In this document: piece after piece, positions 25,333-34,719 of the stretch
Layout of the letters: each line of letters begins with the position of its first letter
Numbering within the stretch: the first letter of the stretch is position 1
Notes under the pieces: generated by a model
The model's input: the letters and a program-made list of their open reading frames with translations, nothing else
What the model was told of the DNA's origin: nothing
The model's database searches: none
Translations under genes and position numbers: made by a program
DNA from: Thermoflexus hugenholtzii JAD2
GTDB lineage: Bacteria > Chloroflexota > Limnocylindria > Limnocylindrales > Limnocylindraceae
DNA: 45,996 nt
Direction of reading: 5' to 3'
NCBI GenBank assembly: GCA_945862225.1
Contig: CAMAXG010000003.1
Location: 1-45,996 of the forward strand

Positions 25333-26502
25333 ATGAATACTCGAGAGCGCATGCAGCTCTTTCTTCGCAGCGAGACCGTGGGTGGCGCGCTGCTGATCGC
25401 TGCAGCGCTCATCGGCATCCTCCTGGCGAACAGCCCCCTCTCAGAGGTACTGCGCGCCGTTGCCACGACGCAGATCGGCAGCGACGCGCTCCACCTGAAC
25501 CTCACCGTGCAGGAGTGGGCCGCGGATGGGTTGCTCGCCATCTTCTTCTTTGTGATCGGCTGCGAGCTCAAGCATGAGCTGGTGGTGGGCACACTCTCGA
25601 AGCCGCGCCAGGCGGCCCTGCCGGTTGCCGCGGCACTCGGCGGGATGATCGTTCCAGCGCTCTTCTACGTTGCAATCAATCAGGGCGGTGCCGCCGATGC
25701 GCTCAGCGGCTGGGGTATTCCGATGGCCACAGATATCGCCTTCGCCCTCGCAGTGCTTGCGGTGCTCGGTCGCGGACTGCCCACTGGCGTGCGCACCTTC
25801 TTGCTGACACTGGCGGTGGTCGACGATCTCGGAGCGATTCTAGTAATCGCACTCTTCTACTCCGCGAGCCTGCACGTAGAGTGGCTAGTCATTGCAGCGG
25901 TGCTGCTCGCACTCTTTGCGATCGCGCAGCGACAACGCATCACCTCACCGCTCATCTACGTGCCCCTTGCACTCGGCACCTGGTACGCCGTGCATAGTGC
26001 TGGGATTCATCCAACGATCGCGGGCGTTGCCCTCGGGCTACTGATGCGCGTCAAGAAAGATCCTGGCGAGCAAGATGCACCCGTTGACCGCGCAACGGAA
26101 CGCTTCCATCCCATCAGTGCGGCGATCGCCGTGCCGCTCTTCGCCCTCTTCGCCGCTGCAGTTGACCTTCGCTCCATCGACCTCGGTGCGGTAACCGGTT
26201 CGCCAATTCTGCTCGGCGTACTTGTTGGCCTTGTCCTCGGCAAGCCAATCGGCATTCTTCTCGCCGCCCGGCTTGCAACCGCGCTAGGGGCGAAGCTTTC
26301 GGCGGGCATGCGCTGGATTGACATCGCCCTCGTTGGTGCACTTGGAGGGATCGGCTTTACCGTCTCGCTGCTCATTAGTGAGCTCGCCTTTGCTAACGAG
26401 GCGTCGCTCGGTGCCGCCAAGATTGGCGTCTTGATCGCGTCAGTTGCCGCAGTTGCACTCGCTGCCGTTGTTCTCGCCCTGCGGCGATCACTCGCTCGCT
26501 AG
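25333..26502 (+). CDS. nhaA: Na+/H+ antiporter
   Basis: FFFVIGCELKHELVVGTL, GWGIPMATDIAFALAVLAVLGRG, LTLAVVDDLGAI. Confidence 0.97.
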   Translation: MNTRERMQLFLRSETVGGALLIAAALIGILLANSPLSEVLRAVATTQIGSDALHLNLTVQEWAADGLLAIFFFVIGCELKHELVVGTLSKPRQAALPVAAALGGMIVPALFYVAINQGGAADALSGWGIPMATDIAFALAVLAVLGRGLPTGVRTFLLTLAVVDDLGAILVIALFYSASLHVEWLVIAAVLLALFAIAQRQRITSPLIYVPLALGTWYAVHSAGIHPTIAGVALGLLMRVKKDPGEQDAPVDRATERFHPISAAIAVPLFALFAAAVDLRSIDLGAVTGSPILLGVLVGLVLGKPIGILLAARLATALGAKLSAGMRWIDIALVGALGGIGFTVSLLISELAFANEASLGAAKIGVLIASVAAVALAAVVLALRRSLAR

Positions 26503-26535
26503 CCCAACTCGATCGCGTTCGGATATCCTCGCGCC

Positions 26536-27027
26536 ATGGAAAACACCACGTTGAACCGCACCCTGGAGCACATGGCCTGGGCGAACACCCAGATGTTCAC
26601 AGTGCTTGCAGCACTTCCTGTTGATGCGCTCGCCTACACCTCACCCGGCTCCGAATGGAGCGTTGGAGCGATTACCCATCACCTGGTCACCGCCGCCGAG
26701 AACTACGCGCAGCGACTGCACGGTGAGCCGCGCGCCGAGAAGCGCGAGCTCCCCACCACCATCGCCGATCTCGCCGCCCTCGCGGTCGCCGTGAAGGTTG
26801 CCGACGCCAAGCTCCATGCGGGTGCGCAGCTCCCCGGCGACGAGATCCTCACCTGGATCTCGTACGGCGGTGAAGAGATCTCCGTACCCCGTTGGGTGCT
26901 CATCAACCAGGCGGTGCACCACGCCACCGAGCATCGCGCCCAGATCGCTGGTGCACTCGCCGCGAACGGCAACACCACGCTCGACCTCGATGCGCTCGAC
27001 GTCTGGACGTATAACGACGCCCTCTAG
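26536..27027 (+). CDS. DinB family protein
   Basis: LEHMAWANTQMFTVLAALP...GAITHHLVTAAENYAQRL...INQAVHHATEHRAQIAGAL. Confidence 0.88.
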   Translation: MENTTLNRTLEHMAWANTQMFTVLAALPVDALAYTSPGSEWSVGAITHHLVTAAENYAQRLHGEPRAEKRELPTTIADLAALAVAVKVADAKLHAGAQLPGDEILTWISYGGEEISVPRWVLINQAVHHATEHRAQIAGALAANGNTTLDLDALDVWTYNDAL

Positions 27028-27062
27028 ACCGCTCGCTAAGCGACGGAGCTAGCCTCCGCCCT

Positions 27063-28253
27063 TTACGCGTTCTGGTCGTGCGATAGAAAGAGCAGACCAG
27101 TTGCTGGCTTCGGCGAGAAGTGCGTCGACTTCTGGGGCATCACCTGCTGCGCGAGCGCCATAGTTGTCACGAGTTCCGCTCGCTCTGGCGGAAGGAGCAA
27201 CGTGATCACCCCATCAGTGCGTGAAGCCTCAACCGCGTCCGTCACTCGTCGCTCATAGCGAAGTGCCCCGCCGGCAATATCCTCTTTGGTGATTCCAAGG
27301 AGCGACCGAAGGAGATCCTCTACCTGCTGCGTGATCGGCTGCGCCTGTTGGCTTGGCGCCAGCGTGATGAGGTGCGCCGCTCCATTGGCGCAGAGCGAAA
27401 ACTCCGCTCGCTCGCCACGGTGCACTTCGGAGAATCGCGCTCTCGCATCTGCCAGATCAACTGCCTGAACAGTGACGACGTCACTGCTCTCTCGGAGGGC
27501 GGTTAGGAATCGCTCGCTTTCGTAGCCGCGCAGGATCCGGTGGGTGGCATGCAGCGTTGGGCCAGCGGCATCGGCCTCAACGATGAGGCCCATCGTGGCC
27601 GCAGGGCCGCCGTGGCGCTCGGCATATTCGCGCGCTGCTTCGTATCGGTGATGCCCGTCGGCAATGATCAGCGGCGCGCCAGATGCCCAGCCCAGCAGGG
27701 TTCGGCCCGCCTCGCTCTCTGGCGGTACGTGCCAGAGTCGAATACGCGTGCCATCTGGTGCAGTTGTGCGCGTTGTCGGTTCACCTGCTGCAACCTGCGT
27801 GAACGCCGCGCTGAATGTGTTGGCATCGCCCGCGCGCAAAAGTAGGATCGGTGAGAGGTTCGCACGCGTTGCCGCGAGCAGTGCTAGTCGACCTGCGCGC
27901 GGTGCATCGAGGGTGCGCTCGTGCCCATAGACGCCGGTCTCTGGTCCGTATGCGCCAACTGGCACTGCGGCAAAGATGCCGCGCATGGTGACGCCGTTTT
28001 CGCTGACCCCTTCGTACAGGTAGATCGCAGGCTCGGCTTCGTCGATCAGCACGCCGCTCTCGCGCCACGAGCGCCAGAGTGCCGCGGACTCTTCGGGAGA
28101 GTTTGAGGCGTCGAGCGCCGCCGAGTTGAGCGGCTCGCTCGCGCACAAGCGTTGAATCACCTCTGCCTCTGCCGCGTCATACGGCGGACTCAGGAGCGCG
28201 TCAATCTGCTCGCGCGCGTAGCGCGTCGCCCGGAAGGGTCGTACGTTCGCCAT
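27063..28253 (-). CDS. DUF1015 family protein
   Basis: VRPFRATRYAREQIDALLSPPYD..., LIIADGHHRYEAAREYAE, typical DUF1015. Confidence 0.92.
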   Translation of the reverse strand: MANVRPFRATRYAREQIDALLSPPYDAAEAEVIQRLCASEPLNSAALDASNSPEESAALWRSWRESGVLIDEAEPAIYLYEGVSENGVTMRGIFAAVPVGAYGPETGVYGHERTLDAPRAGRLALLAATRANLSPILLLRAGDANTFSAAFTQVAAGEPTTRTTAPDGTRIRLWHVPPESEAGRTLLGWASGAPLIIADGHHRYEAAREYAERHGGPAATMGLIVEADAAGPTLHATHRILRGYESERFLTALRESSDVVTVQAVDLADARARFSEVHRGERAEFSLCANGAAHLITLAPSQQAQPITQQVEDLLRSLLGITKEDIAGGALRYERRVTDAVEASRTDGVITLLLPPERAELVTTMALAQQVMPQKSTHFSPKPATGLLFLSHDQNA

Positions 28254-28273
28254 GAGCGTCTAACGCCGGTGCG

Positions 28274-29638
28274 TTACGGCTTTGGCAGGTCGCTGAGCGC
28301 AGCCTCGATCTTGCTCTGCTCAAGGCTCAAGTCCTCGAGCTTGCCAGCGAGGTAGTTCTCATACGCCGCCAGGTCGAGGAAGCCGTGCCCGCAATTGTTA
28401 AAGACAATCACGCGCTCCTTCCCCTCGGCCTTGGCGATCAGCGCCTCACGTACCGCCGCCGCAATGGCGTGGTTCGCTTCGGGTGCTGGCAAGATCCCCT
28501 CTGCTCGGGTGAACTCCACGCCGCGCTCAAAGGTTTCACGCTGCGGAATGGCGACCGCCTCGATGGCGCCCTTCTCCTTTAGGAGAGAGACCAGCGGGGC
28601 CATGCCGTGATAGCGCAACCCACCGGCGTGGATTGGATCTGGCATGAAGGCCGAACCGAGCGTGTGCATCTTCACCATTGGGGCCATATGCGCGGTGTCG
28701 CCGTAGTCATACGCATAGATGCCGCGCGTCAGCGATGGCGCCGCCGTCGGCTCCGCCGCAATCACCCGCACCTTGCGCCCGCCACGGAAGGCGGCACCCA
28801 AGAACGGGAAGGTGAATCCGGCAAAGTTCGATCCGCCGCCGGTGCAGCCGACCAGGATGTCGGGCTCAACGTCCGCCATCTCGAGCTGCAACTGCACCTC
28901 TTGGCCGATCACCGTCTGGTGCAACAGCACGTGATTCAACACCGAACCGAGCGCGTACTTGGTGTCGTCGCGCGTGGCGGCATCTTCGACCGCCTCGCTA
29001 ATCGCCATGCCAAGCGAACCGGTCGTGTGCGGATCCGACGCGAGCACCGAACGACCGTAGTTCGTGTCGGGGCTTGGGCTTGCAACCACCTTCGCGCCGT
29101 ACGTCTCCATAAGGATGCGGCGATACGGCTTCGCGTCGTAGCTCGCACGCACCTGGTAGACCTTGATCTCCAGGCCGAACATTGCCCCTGCGAACGCGAG
29201 CGACGTACCCCACTGGCCAGCGCCCGTCTCGGTTGCCAGTCGCTTCACACCCTCTTGCGCGTTATAGAACGCCTGCGCAATCGCGGTGTTTGGCTTGTGG
29301 CTTCCGGCTGGGCTCACACCCTCGTACTTGTAGAAGATCTTCGCCGGCGTGCCCAGCAGCTTCTCAAGTCGATGCGCGCGAAAGAGCGGGCTCGGTCGAT
29401 AGAGACGATACGCGTCGCGCACCGGCTCTGGAATCTCAATCTCTCGTTCCGTCGAAACCTCTTGGCCAATGAGTGCCATTGGGAAGAGTGGGGCGAGATC
29501 ATCGGGGCCAAGGGGCTGGCCGGTCTGAGGATTCAGCGCCGGCGATTGGGGCCACGGAAGATCCGCCGCGATGTTGTACCAGGCCTTAGGCATCCGATTT
29601 TCGTCGAGCACGAATTTCGTCTGCTTTGGGTCGGCCAC
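28274..29638 (-). CDS. TrpB-like (TrpB2) PLP-dependent enzyme
   Basis: EGVSPAGSHKPNTAIAQAFYNAQEGVKRLATETGAGQWGTSLAFA; GTG start preceded by AGGAGG. Confidence 0.93.
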   Translation of the reverse strand: MADPKQTKFVLDENRMPKAWYNIAADLPWPQSPALNPQTGQPLGPDDLAPLFPMALIGQEVSTEREIEIPEPVRDAYRLYRPSPLFRAHRLEKLLGTPAKIFYKYEGVSPAGSHKPNTAIAQAFYNAQEGVKRLATETGAGQWGTSLAFAGAMFGLEIKVYQVRASYDAKPYRRILMETYGAKVVASPSPDTNYGRSVLASDPHTTGSLGMAISEAVEDAATRDDTKYALGSVLNHVLLHQTVIGQEVQLQLEMADVEPDILVGCTGGGSNFAGFTFPFLGAAFRGGRKVRVIAAEPTAAPSLTRGIYAYDYGDTAHMAPMVKMHTLGSAFMPDPIHAGGLRYHGMAPLVSLLKEKGAIEAVAIPQRETFERGVEFTRAEGILPAPEANHAIAAAVREALIAKAEGKERVIVFNNCGHGFLDLAAYENYLAGKLEDLSLEQSKIEAALSDLPKP

Positions 29639-29788
29639 GATACACCTCCTATAGATGACACAGCCTCAGGGCAACGCCCCGATTGTGCTGCGGCGGATGC
29701 CACGATACCGCACGCGCCACTGCCACCGCCGTTGCGGTGCAGATTCCTCGCTTGGGGTGGTTCGCGTTCTTGTTACCATCCCGCAACG

Positions 29789-30343
29789 ATGAGCACCCTC
29801 CCGCAACGTACGGCAACCGCGCTCCTGATCATCGACGTGCAGGTCGGCGTGGTTGGCGCCGCCTACCAGCGCGACACCGTGATCGCCAACATCCAAACGC
29901 TCCTCACCGCGGCGCGTGCATCTGGCACCCCCGTGATTTGGGTGGCGCACTCGGAAGAGCAGATGCCCATCGGCAGCGAGGCCTGGCAGTACGTACCCGA
30001 GCTCGTGCGCCTAGAGAGCGAGCCGCTCGTGCACAAACTCTACGGCGACTCATTCGAGGCGACTGATCTAGAGGCGGCGCTTGCTGCTGCGAATGTGGCG
30101 CACCTAGTGGTGGTCGGCGCTCAGACCGATGCCTGCATTCGCTCAACGATTCACGGCGCCTTTACTCGTGGCTACGACGTAACGCTCCTAAGCGACGCCC
30201 ACACCACCGAAGACATGACCGAGTGGGGTGCGCCGCCCCCCGGAGTGATCATCAAGCACACCAACATGTATTGGGGCTTTCAGTCAGCGCCAGGTCGAAC
30301 CGCGAAGGTGTTGACGACCGCAGAGGTCTCGTTTAGCGCTTGA
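29789..30343 (+). CDS. Isochorismatase family cysteine hydrolase
   Basis: TALLIIDVQVGVV..., VVVGAQTDACIRSTIHGAFTRGYDVTLLSDAHTT. Confidence 0.94.
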   Translation: MSTLPQRTATALLIIDVQVGVVGAAYQRDTVIANIQTLLTAARASGTPVIWVAHSEEQMPIGSEAWQYVPELVRLESEPLVHKLYGDSFEATDLEAALAAANVAHLVVVGAQTDACIRSTIHGAFTRGYDVTLLSDAHTTEDMTEWGAPPPGVIIKHTNMYWGFQSAPGRTAKVLTTAEVSFSA

Positions 30344-30369
30344 CCGCCGAACTTCCTCGTCGCTTCTCC

Positions 30370-31164
30370 TTATTGGGCAACTAGAACGATTGCAACCCCG
30401 ATCAGGAAAATAGCGAAGCCTCGACGAAGTACTCCTGCTGGGATTCGTTCGGCGAGCGGTGTAATCAGAAACGCGGTACCGATAGCTAACGCCGCAACTA
30501 GCCCAACGGGGCCGAGCTGCAACGTGCCCCATTGGTCGGCACGCAGAAGCAGCACGACTGCCGAGTTCAAGCTGATCGCTACAAGAGATGCTCCAGAGGC
30601 TTCACGAACAGAGAGACCCATGCCGAGCACTAACGCCGGCACGATCATGAACCCACCCCCTATTCCGAACAGGCCGGTGAGCGCCCCCACCCCAGATGCG
30701 ATGAGAACCGTTCGCCATCGCCCACCCCAAACTTTTCCGTTGGGGGGTACCGAACGCCACATAGAAGCGGCTGCAGCAAGCACAACAAGAGAGAAGGCAT
30801 ACACAACGATGCGCTCGTCGATCAGCGACGCAAGTCGAACTCCGACGATCGCACCGAGAAGGCCGGTTGCACTGAAAACCACCCCAGCACGAACGTTGAT
30901 CGACTCGGTTGTTCGACGCCGAATGAGCCCCGCTACCGACGCGCTGCCAACGATTACTGCTCCAGAGAGGGTCGCCTCGTTCATGGGGAGACCGAGCACG
31001 GCGATCAAGCCAGGAACGGCCAAAATCGAACCACCGGCGCCAATCAACCCAACAAGCGCACCGATTGTGATGCCGAGTGCAACGAGCCCAACGGGTGGCA
31101 CGGTGACGTTAAGGGTGTGCTGGTTCGTCTGATGGGGCAACGGGCGTGTGATCTGAGGCGCCAC
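30370..31164 (-). CDS. TauE/SafE family sulfite/organosulfur exporter
   Basis: GALVGLIGAGGSILAVPGLIAVLGLPMNEA and GALTGLFGIGGGFMIVPALVL duplicated motifs; overlaps upstream gene by 56 bp if this start is used. Confidence 0.9.
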   Translation of the reverse strand: MAPQITRPLPHQTNQHTLNVTVPPVGLVALGITIGALVGLIGAGGSILAVPGLIAVLGLPMNEATLSGAVIVGSASVAGLIRRRTTESINVRAGVVFSATGLLGAIVGVRLASLIDERIVVYAFSLVVLAAAASMWRSVPPNGKVWGGRWRTVLIASGVGALTGLFGIGGGFMIVPALVLGMGLSVREASGASLVAISLNSAVVLLLRADQWGTLQLGPVGLVAALAIGTAFLITPLAERIPAGVLRRGFAIFLIGVAIVLVAQ

Positions 31165-32512
31165 GAACTATCGTGAGACCGGTCGCCCCAAGTGCTGCGC
31201 TGTATGGCTCGTCAATGAGCACCGCCGTGCGACCAGAGCGCTCCAAGACTCCTACGGCGGCCGCAGCGCGATACGCGCCAGCACAGTGCACCCAGATTTC
31301 ACTGAAGGGCGGGATCTCCTCCACCCGTCGCTCCAACTCGTGCAGAGGAATGTGGTGCGTTCCCAGCACATGCGAACCCTCACGCTCGCTGTTGCGACGA
31401 ACGTCAAGGACGAGTTTGCCGGGGTCGCTCAGCACTGCGGCAACTTCGCTGAAGGTCACCCGCCGGGTTGAGCCGCCATCAAGTTGTTCGCGCGGGGCGA
31501 CCATTGCCGCCGCTGGACGGTCGATGCCAATGCGTACCAACTCACGCTGTGCGACCGCAACCTGCTGCGCTGAATCGCTGACGAGCAGAAGTTGGCGCTC
31601 GTAGGGAAAGACCCATCCAAGATACGTAGCCATAGAGCCGTCGGTGCCGAATGGGATGCTTCCAGGAATATGCCCACTGCACCATTGCGCACGCGGTCGC
31701 ACATCTACGGCCCACGCCCCAGAGGCAATTGCGCGCTCGACGGATGCACGATCCGCAGCAGGAAGCGCCGTTAGATCAACGGGAGAGGGTCCGGCAAGAT
31801 TTGCGGGTCCCATATGACGATAGTAGGCAGGGAATGCATCAAGGCCAGCGAGTGTCTCCTTGATGAACTGTTCGCGCTGCAAAAGTAGTGCCGGGTTCAC
31901 GCGGCGCTCGTCTTCGATGGTTGACGCGGTGCCACTCGTTGGCGTTGCCGCACAGAACGATCCGAAGCCATGGGTTGGATAGATTGACGTCTTCGCTTCA
32001 AGCAGCTCACTGAGTCGATGTGCAGAGCCGTGCTGTAGGCCCGCTAATGTTGGTGCATGTTCAGGGCCAAGTAGATCGGGGCGACCAGTTGAACCGTGGA
32101 GGAGCGAGCCACCAGTGAAAACCCCCTGCGCCTCGCCGTTGGCGGCAAGCAACGAGAAAGACAGATGCGTGAACGTGTGGCCAGGGGTATGAAGAGCTTG
32201 TACGCCGAAACTGCCAACGTTGACAACATCGCCGTCGCGCATTTCACGGCGAGTGAATCGCACCGGATCCTCGGCGCTGACGAGGTAGTGCGCGCCGTTT
32301 AGCCGAGCCAGCTCCAAGCCACCGCTCACGTAGTCGTTATGCATGTGGGTTTCGGCGACGGCGGCAATAGTGACGCCCTCTTGCTCCGCGAGTAGCTGGA
32401 CGCGGTCAATATCGCGCTGCGGATCAACGACCAGGGCCTGCGCGCCATCGTGTACGAGGTAGGAGCGATCACCAAGCGTTGGGGTGTCGATCGCGATGAC
32501 TTTCAGGTTCAT
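31109..32512 (-). CDS. MBL-fold hydrolase with two C-terminal rhodanese domains (persulfide dioxygenase-like)
   Basis: ETHMHNDYVSGGLELA, LHTPGHTFTHLSF; rhodanese WVHCAGAYRAAAAVGVL. Confidence 0.93.
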   Translation of the reverse strand: MNLKVIAIDTPTLGDRSYLVHDGAQALVVDPQRDIDRVQLLAEQEGVTIAAVAETHMHNDYVSGGLELARLNGAHYLVSAEDPVRFTRREMRDGDVVNVGSFGVQALHTPGHTFTHLSFSLLAANGEAQGVFTGGSLLHGSTGRPDLLGPEHAPTLAGLQHGSAHRLSELLEAKTSIYPTHGFGSFCAATPTSGTASTIEDERRVNPALLLQREQFIKETLAGLDAFPAYYRHMGPANLAGPSPVDLTALPAADRASVERAIASGAWAVDVRPRAQWCSGHIPGSIPFGTDGSMATYLGWVFPYERQLLLVSDSAQQVAVAQRELVRIGIDRPAAAMVAPREQLDGGSTRRVTFSEVAAVLSDPGKLVLDVRRNSEREGSHVLGTHHIPLHELERRVEEIPPFSEIWVHCAGAYRAAAAVGVLERSGRTAVLIDEPYSAALGATGLTIVRGASDHTPVAPSDEPAHP

Positions 32513-32538
32513 GGGCCCTCCACTCGCCTACGGTAGCA

Positions 32539-32556
32539 CATACCCCAGGGGGTATG
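32539..32556. promoter_or_regulatory. Putative CsoR/CstR-family operator CATACCCC-AG-GGGGTATG
   Basis: Perfect 8-bp inverted arms around AG, in the divergent intergenic region (32513-32598) beside the CsoR/CstR-family gene. Confidence 0.8.
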
Positions 32557-32598
32557 CTAATCTGCCGCCATCGGTCGTCAAAGTGTCCGAAGTAAGGA

Positions 32599-32892
32599 GT
32601 GAACATGGTGAAGGAAAGCATCGTTCCGGCAGCTGCAGATCAGCGATTGATCCTTGCCCGGGTTAACCGCGCGCATGGTCAGTTAGGTGCTGTTGCCCGC
32701 ATGATCGAAGAGGGGCGTGACTGCGAAGAGGTTGTCACGCAGCTTGCAGCCGTCAGCAAGGCGATCAATACGGCAGCCTTCACGATGATCTCTTCGAGCC
32801 TTCGTGAATGCATTTTGGACGGCAACAAAAAGAGGCGAGGGGGAGTGGACGCTTCGGCGCGCCTAGAGAAACTCTTCTTGACGCTGGCATAG
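32599..32892 (+). CDS. CsoR/FrmR family regulator, CstR-like (persulfide-sensing type)
   Basis: LARVNRAHGQLGAVARMIEEGRDCEEVVTQLAAV...SSSLRECIL; Cys pair present, CsoR His ligand position is Ser. Confidence 0.85.
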   Translation: MNMVKESIVPAAADQRLILARVNRAHGQLGAVARMIEEGRDCEEVVTQLAAVSKAINTAAFTMISSSLRECILDGNKKRRGGVDASARLEKLFLTLA

Positions 32893-32909
32893 GCAAAAGG
32901 AGGCTCAAC

Positions 32910-33104
32910 ATGTGCTCAAAAGTAACGTGCGGAACGTGCAAGAAACCGACCTGGTCCGGTTGTGGCCAACATATTGACCAGGCCCTGAAGGGTGTGCCAA
33001 AGGCTGAGCGTTGCCGCTGCCGAGCTGAGGCGAGCCAGGCCCGCCCAACAGCGACAAGCACCAAAGAGAGAGGGTTCCTCTCTCGTTTGTTTGGCGGCGA
33101 ATAG
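32910..33104 (+). CDS. Small Cys-rich protein, likely metal-binding, unknown function
   Basis: MCSKVTCGTCKKPTWSGCGQHIDQALKGVPKAERCRC; ATG preceded by AAAAGGAGG. Confidence 0.75.
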   Translation: MCSKVTCGTCKKPTWSGCGQHIDQALKGVPKAERCRCRAEASQARPTATSTKERGFLSRLFGGE

Positions 33105-33125
33105 CTCTACCGATAGGAGGAGAGT

Positions 33126-33536
33126 GTGAATATGATCCGAATGCCCCGATTGGCCAAGGTTGCACTGCTCACGTTGTCTGCGGTGCTCATTGCTGCTGCT
33201 TGCAGTAGCGGGAGCGCAACTGGTATTGGAATCCGCAAACTCGGAGCGAAGGAGGCTGTCACCGTGATTGATCAGCGAACTGTTATTGACGTCCGGAGTG
33301 CCGGCGAGGCCGCCTCAGGCATCGTTGCTGGCGCTACTGTCCTGGACTTCAACTCTGGTGAGTTTGAGACCAAAATTGGCGCATACGATCGGAGCGCAGC
33401 CTATTTCGTCTACTGCCGCAGCGGCAGTCGCTCGGGCCAGGCCGTGGAGATCATGAAGAGCCTCGGCTTTACCGACGTGATTGACGGGGGTGCGTACGCA
33501 GATCTCGTGGACGCGGGGGCGCCCACCGCGCCGTAG
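33126..33536 (+). CDS. Rhodanese-like lipoprotein
   Basis: Lipobox LIAAACSSG; rhodanese VIDVRSAGE and active-site YCRSGSRSGQA. Confidence 0.88.
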   Translation: MNMIRMPRLAKVALLTLSAVLIAAACSSGSATGIGIRKLGAKEAVTVIDQRTVIDVRSAGEAASGIVAGATVLDFNSGEFETKIGAYDRSAAYFVYCRSGSRSGQAVEIMKSLGFTDVIDGGAYADLVDAGAPTAP

Positions 33537-33581
33537 CCGGCTACCTGGGTGGTTGTGGCTCCGCTACAATCCCCCTTCGGC

Positions 33582-33656
33582 GCCGATGTAGCTCAGTGGT
33601 AGAGCAGCTGTTTCGTAAACAGCAGGTCGTGAGTTCAATCCTCACCATCGGCTCCA
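33582..33656 (+). tRNA. tRNA-Thr (anticodon CGT), CCA encoded
   Basis: Acceptor GCCGATG/CATCGGC, anticodon stem GCTGT/ACAGC with loop TTCGTAA, T arm GTGAG-TTCAATC-CTCAC, 3' TCCA. Confidence 0.97.
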
Positions 33657-33660
33657 GCCG

Positions 33661-34719
33661 CTACGGCTGGTTGACCGGAACCCCCATCCACTTGGCCAGC
33701 ACGGCCGCTGAGTAGCGCCCGTCGTGATACTTGCGGGCGAAGGCTTGCCCTGCGGCGGCGCGTGCGGACCAGGTTGTTCGATCGGCAACGAGGTCGCGGA
33801 TCACTGCCTCGAGGGTGGCGATGGAGCTCTGAACCAGCGGTATCTCGTCAAGCTCGTCGCGCTCGATTTGATCGATGTCACCAATGAGGAGTCGCCCAGA
33901 GGCCATCACCTCGGCACCCATGACGCCCGTACCTCCAATGCCAATCTTGTCGATCACGATGTCTGACCATTCCACATGTGCGCGCACCTCCGCCGGAGTG
34001 ACTCCCGTGATGCTGCGGTACTCAATGACGCCCTCCTCGTGCAGCGCCTGACAGATCTGATCCACCCGGTCGCTTTGGAAGAGTGCGCGTCGGGATGGTA
34101 GATGCAGCACGTGTGGACGTGGTCGATCCGTGGAGATTGCCGACATTGGCGTAAACCAGGAAGCGTCCGGGACGATCGGGAGCCAACGCCCACGCGGCAC
34201 GAAGCGCTTCAGGTCAAGTGTTGAGATAAAGACTGGAAACGGCCAGACCCGCAACCAACGGTGCATCTGTTGCGTTTGCGTTTCGAGCTTCGCAGTCAAG
34301 CCATCGAGGCTCTCATGGAACGGTGAGTCAGGGTGCCTGGCGGCGTGCATGCTCGGCACGCGGATGTCACTGCCGTGAAAGAGTAGCGCTGGTCGAATAC
34401 CGTGGCGGCGCGCCGTGAGTGCCTGGAAGAGCATGCGCCGGAACGTGCCCCTGATGACAATCGGCTTGCCGCTTTCGATGATGAGATGCGTTGGTTTCGT
34501 GGGGGCTTGTAGTAGATCCTTCCAAGCTTGATCGGCTGCACCGTTTACAAGTGTGTAGGTGCGATCCGCCGCAAACGAGATGGCCGCCTCGTCGGGCCGC
34601 TTGATTCCCCATGACTCGGCTGTTGCTGGGGTGTTGTGTCGCACGGCGTTCGCCCATTCACGCGCCTGCCCAGCGGTATTGAGCATGCCGATCACGAGTC
34701 GACGCGGCGAGCGGCTCAT
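33661..34719 (-). CDS. Putative glycosyltransferase
   Basis: GT-B-like C-terminal half (SDIVIDKIGIGGTGVMGAEVMASGRLLIGD); operon with a GT4 gene via ATGA overlap. Confidence 0.65.
   Translation of the reverse strand: MSRSPRRLVIGMLNTAGQAREWANAVRHNTPATAESWGIKRPDEAAISFAADRTYTLVNGAADQAWKDLLQAPTKPTHLIIESGKPIVIRGTFRRMLFQALTARRHGIRPALLFHGSDIRVPSMHAARHPDSPFHESLDGLTAKLETQTQQMHRWLRVWPFPVFISTLDLKRFVPRGRWLPIVPDASWFTPMSAISTDRPRPHVLHLPSRRALFQSDRVDQICQALHEEGVIEYRSITGVTPAEVRAHVEWSDIVIDKIGIGGTGVMGAEVMASGRLLIGDIDQIERDELDEIPLVQSSIATLEAVIRDLVADRTTWSARAAAGQAFARKYHDGRYSAAVLAKWMGVPVNQP

Noticed and set aside
28607-29788. Upstream 394 codons of the 578-aa plus-strand ORF
   Set aside because: Antisense to TrpB2; the genuine isochorismatase starts at ATG 29789
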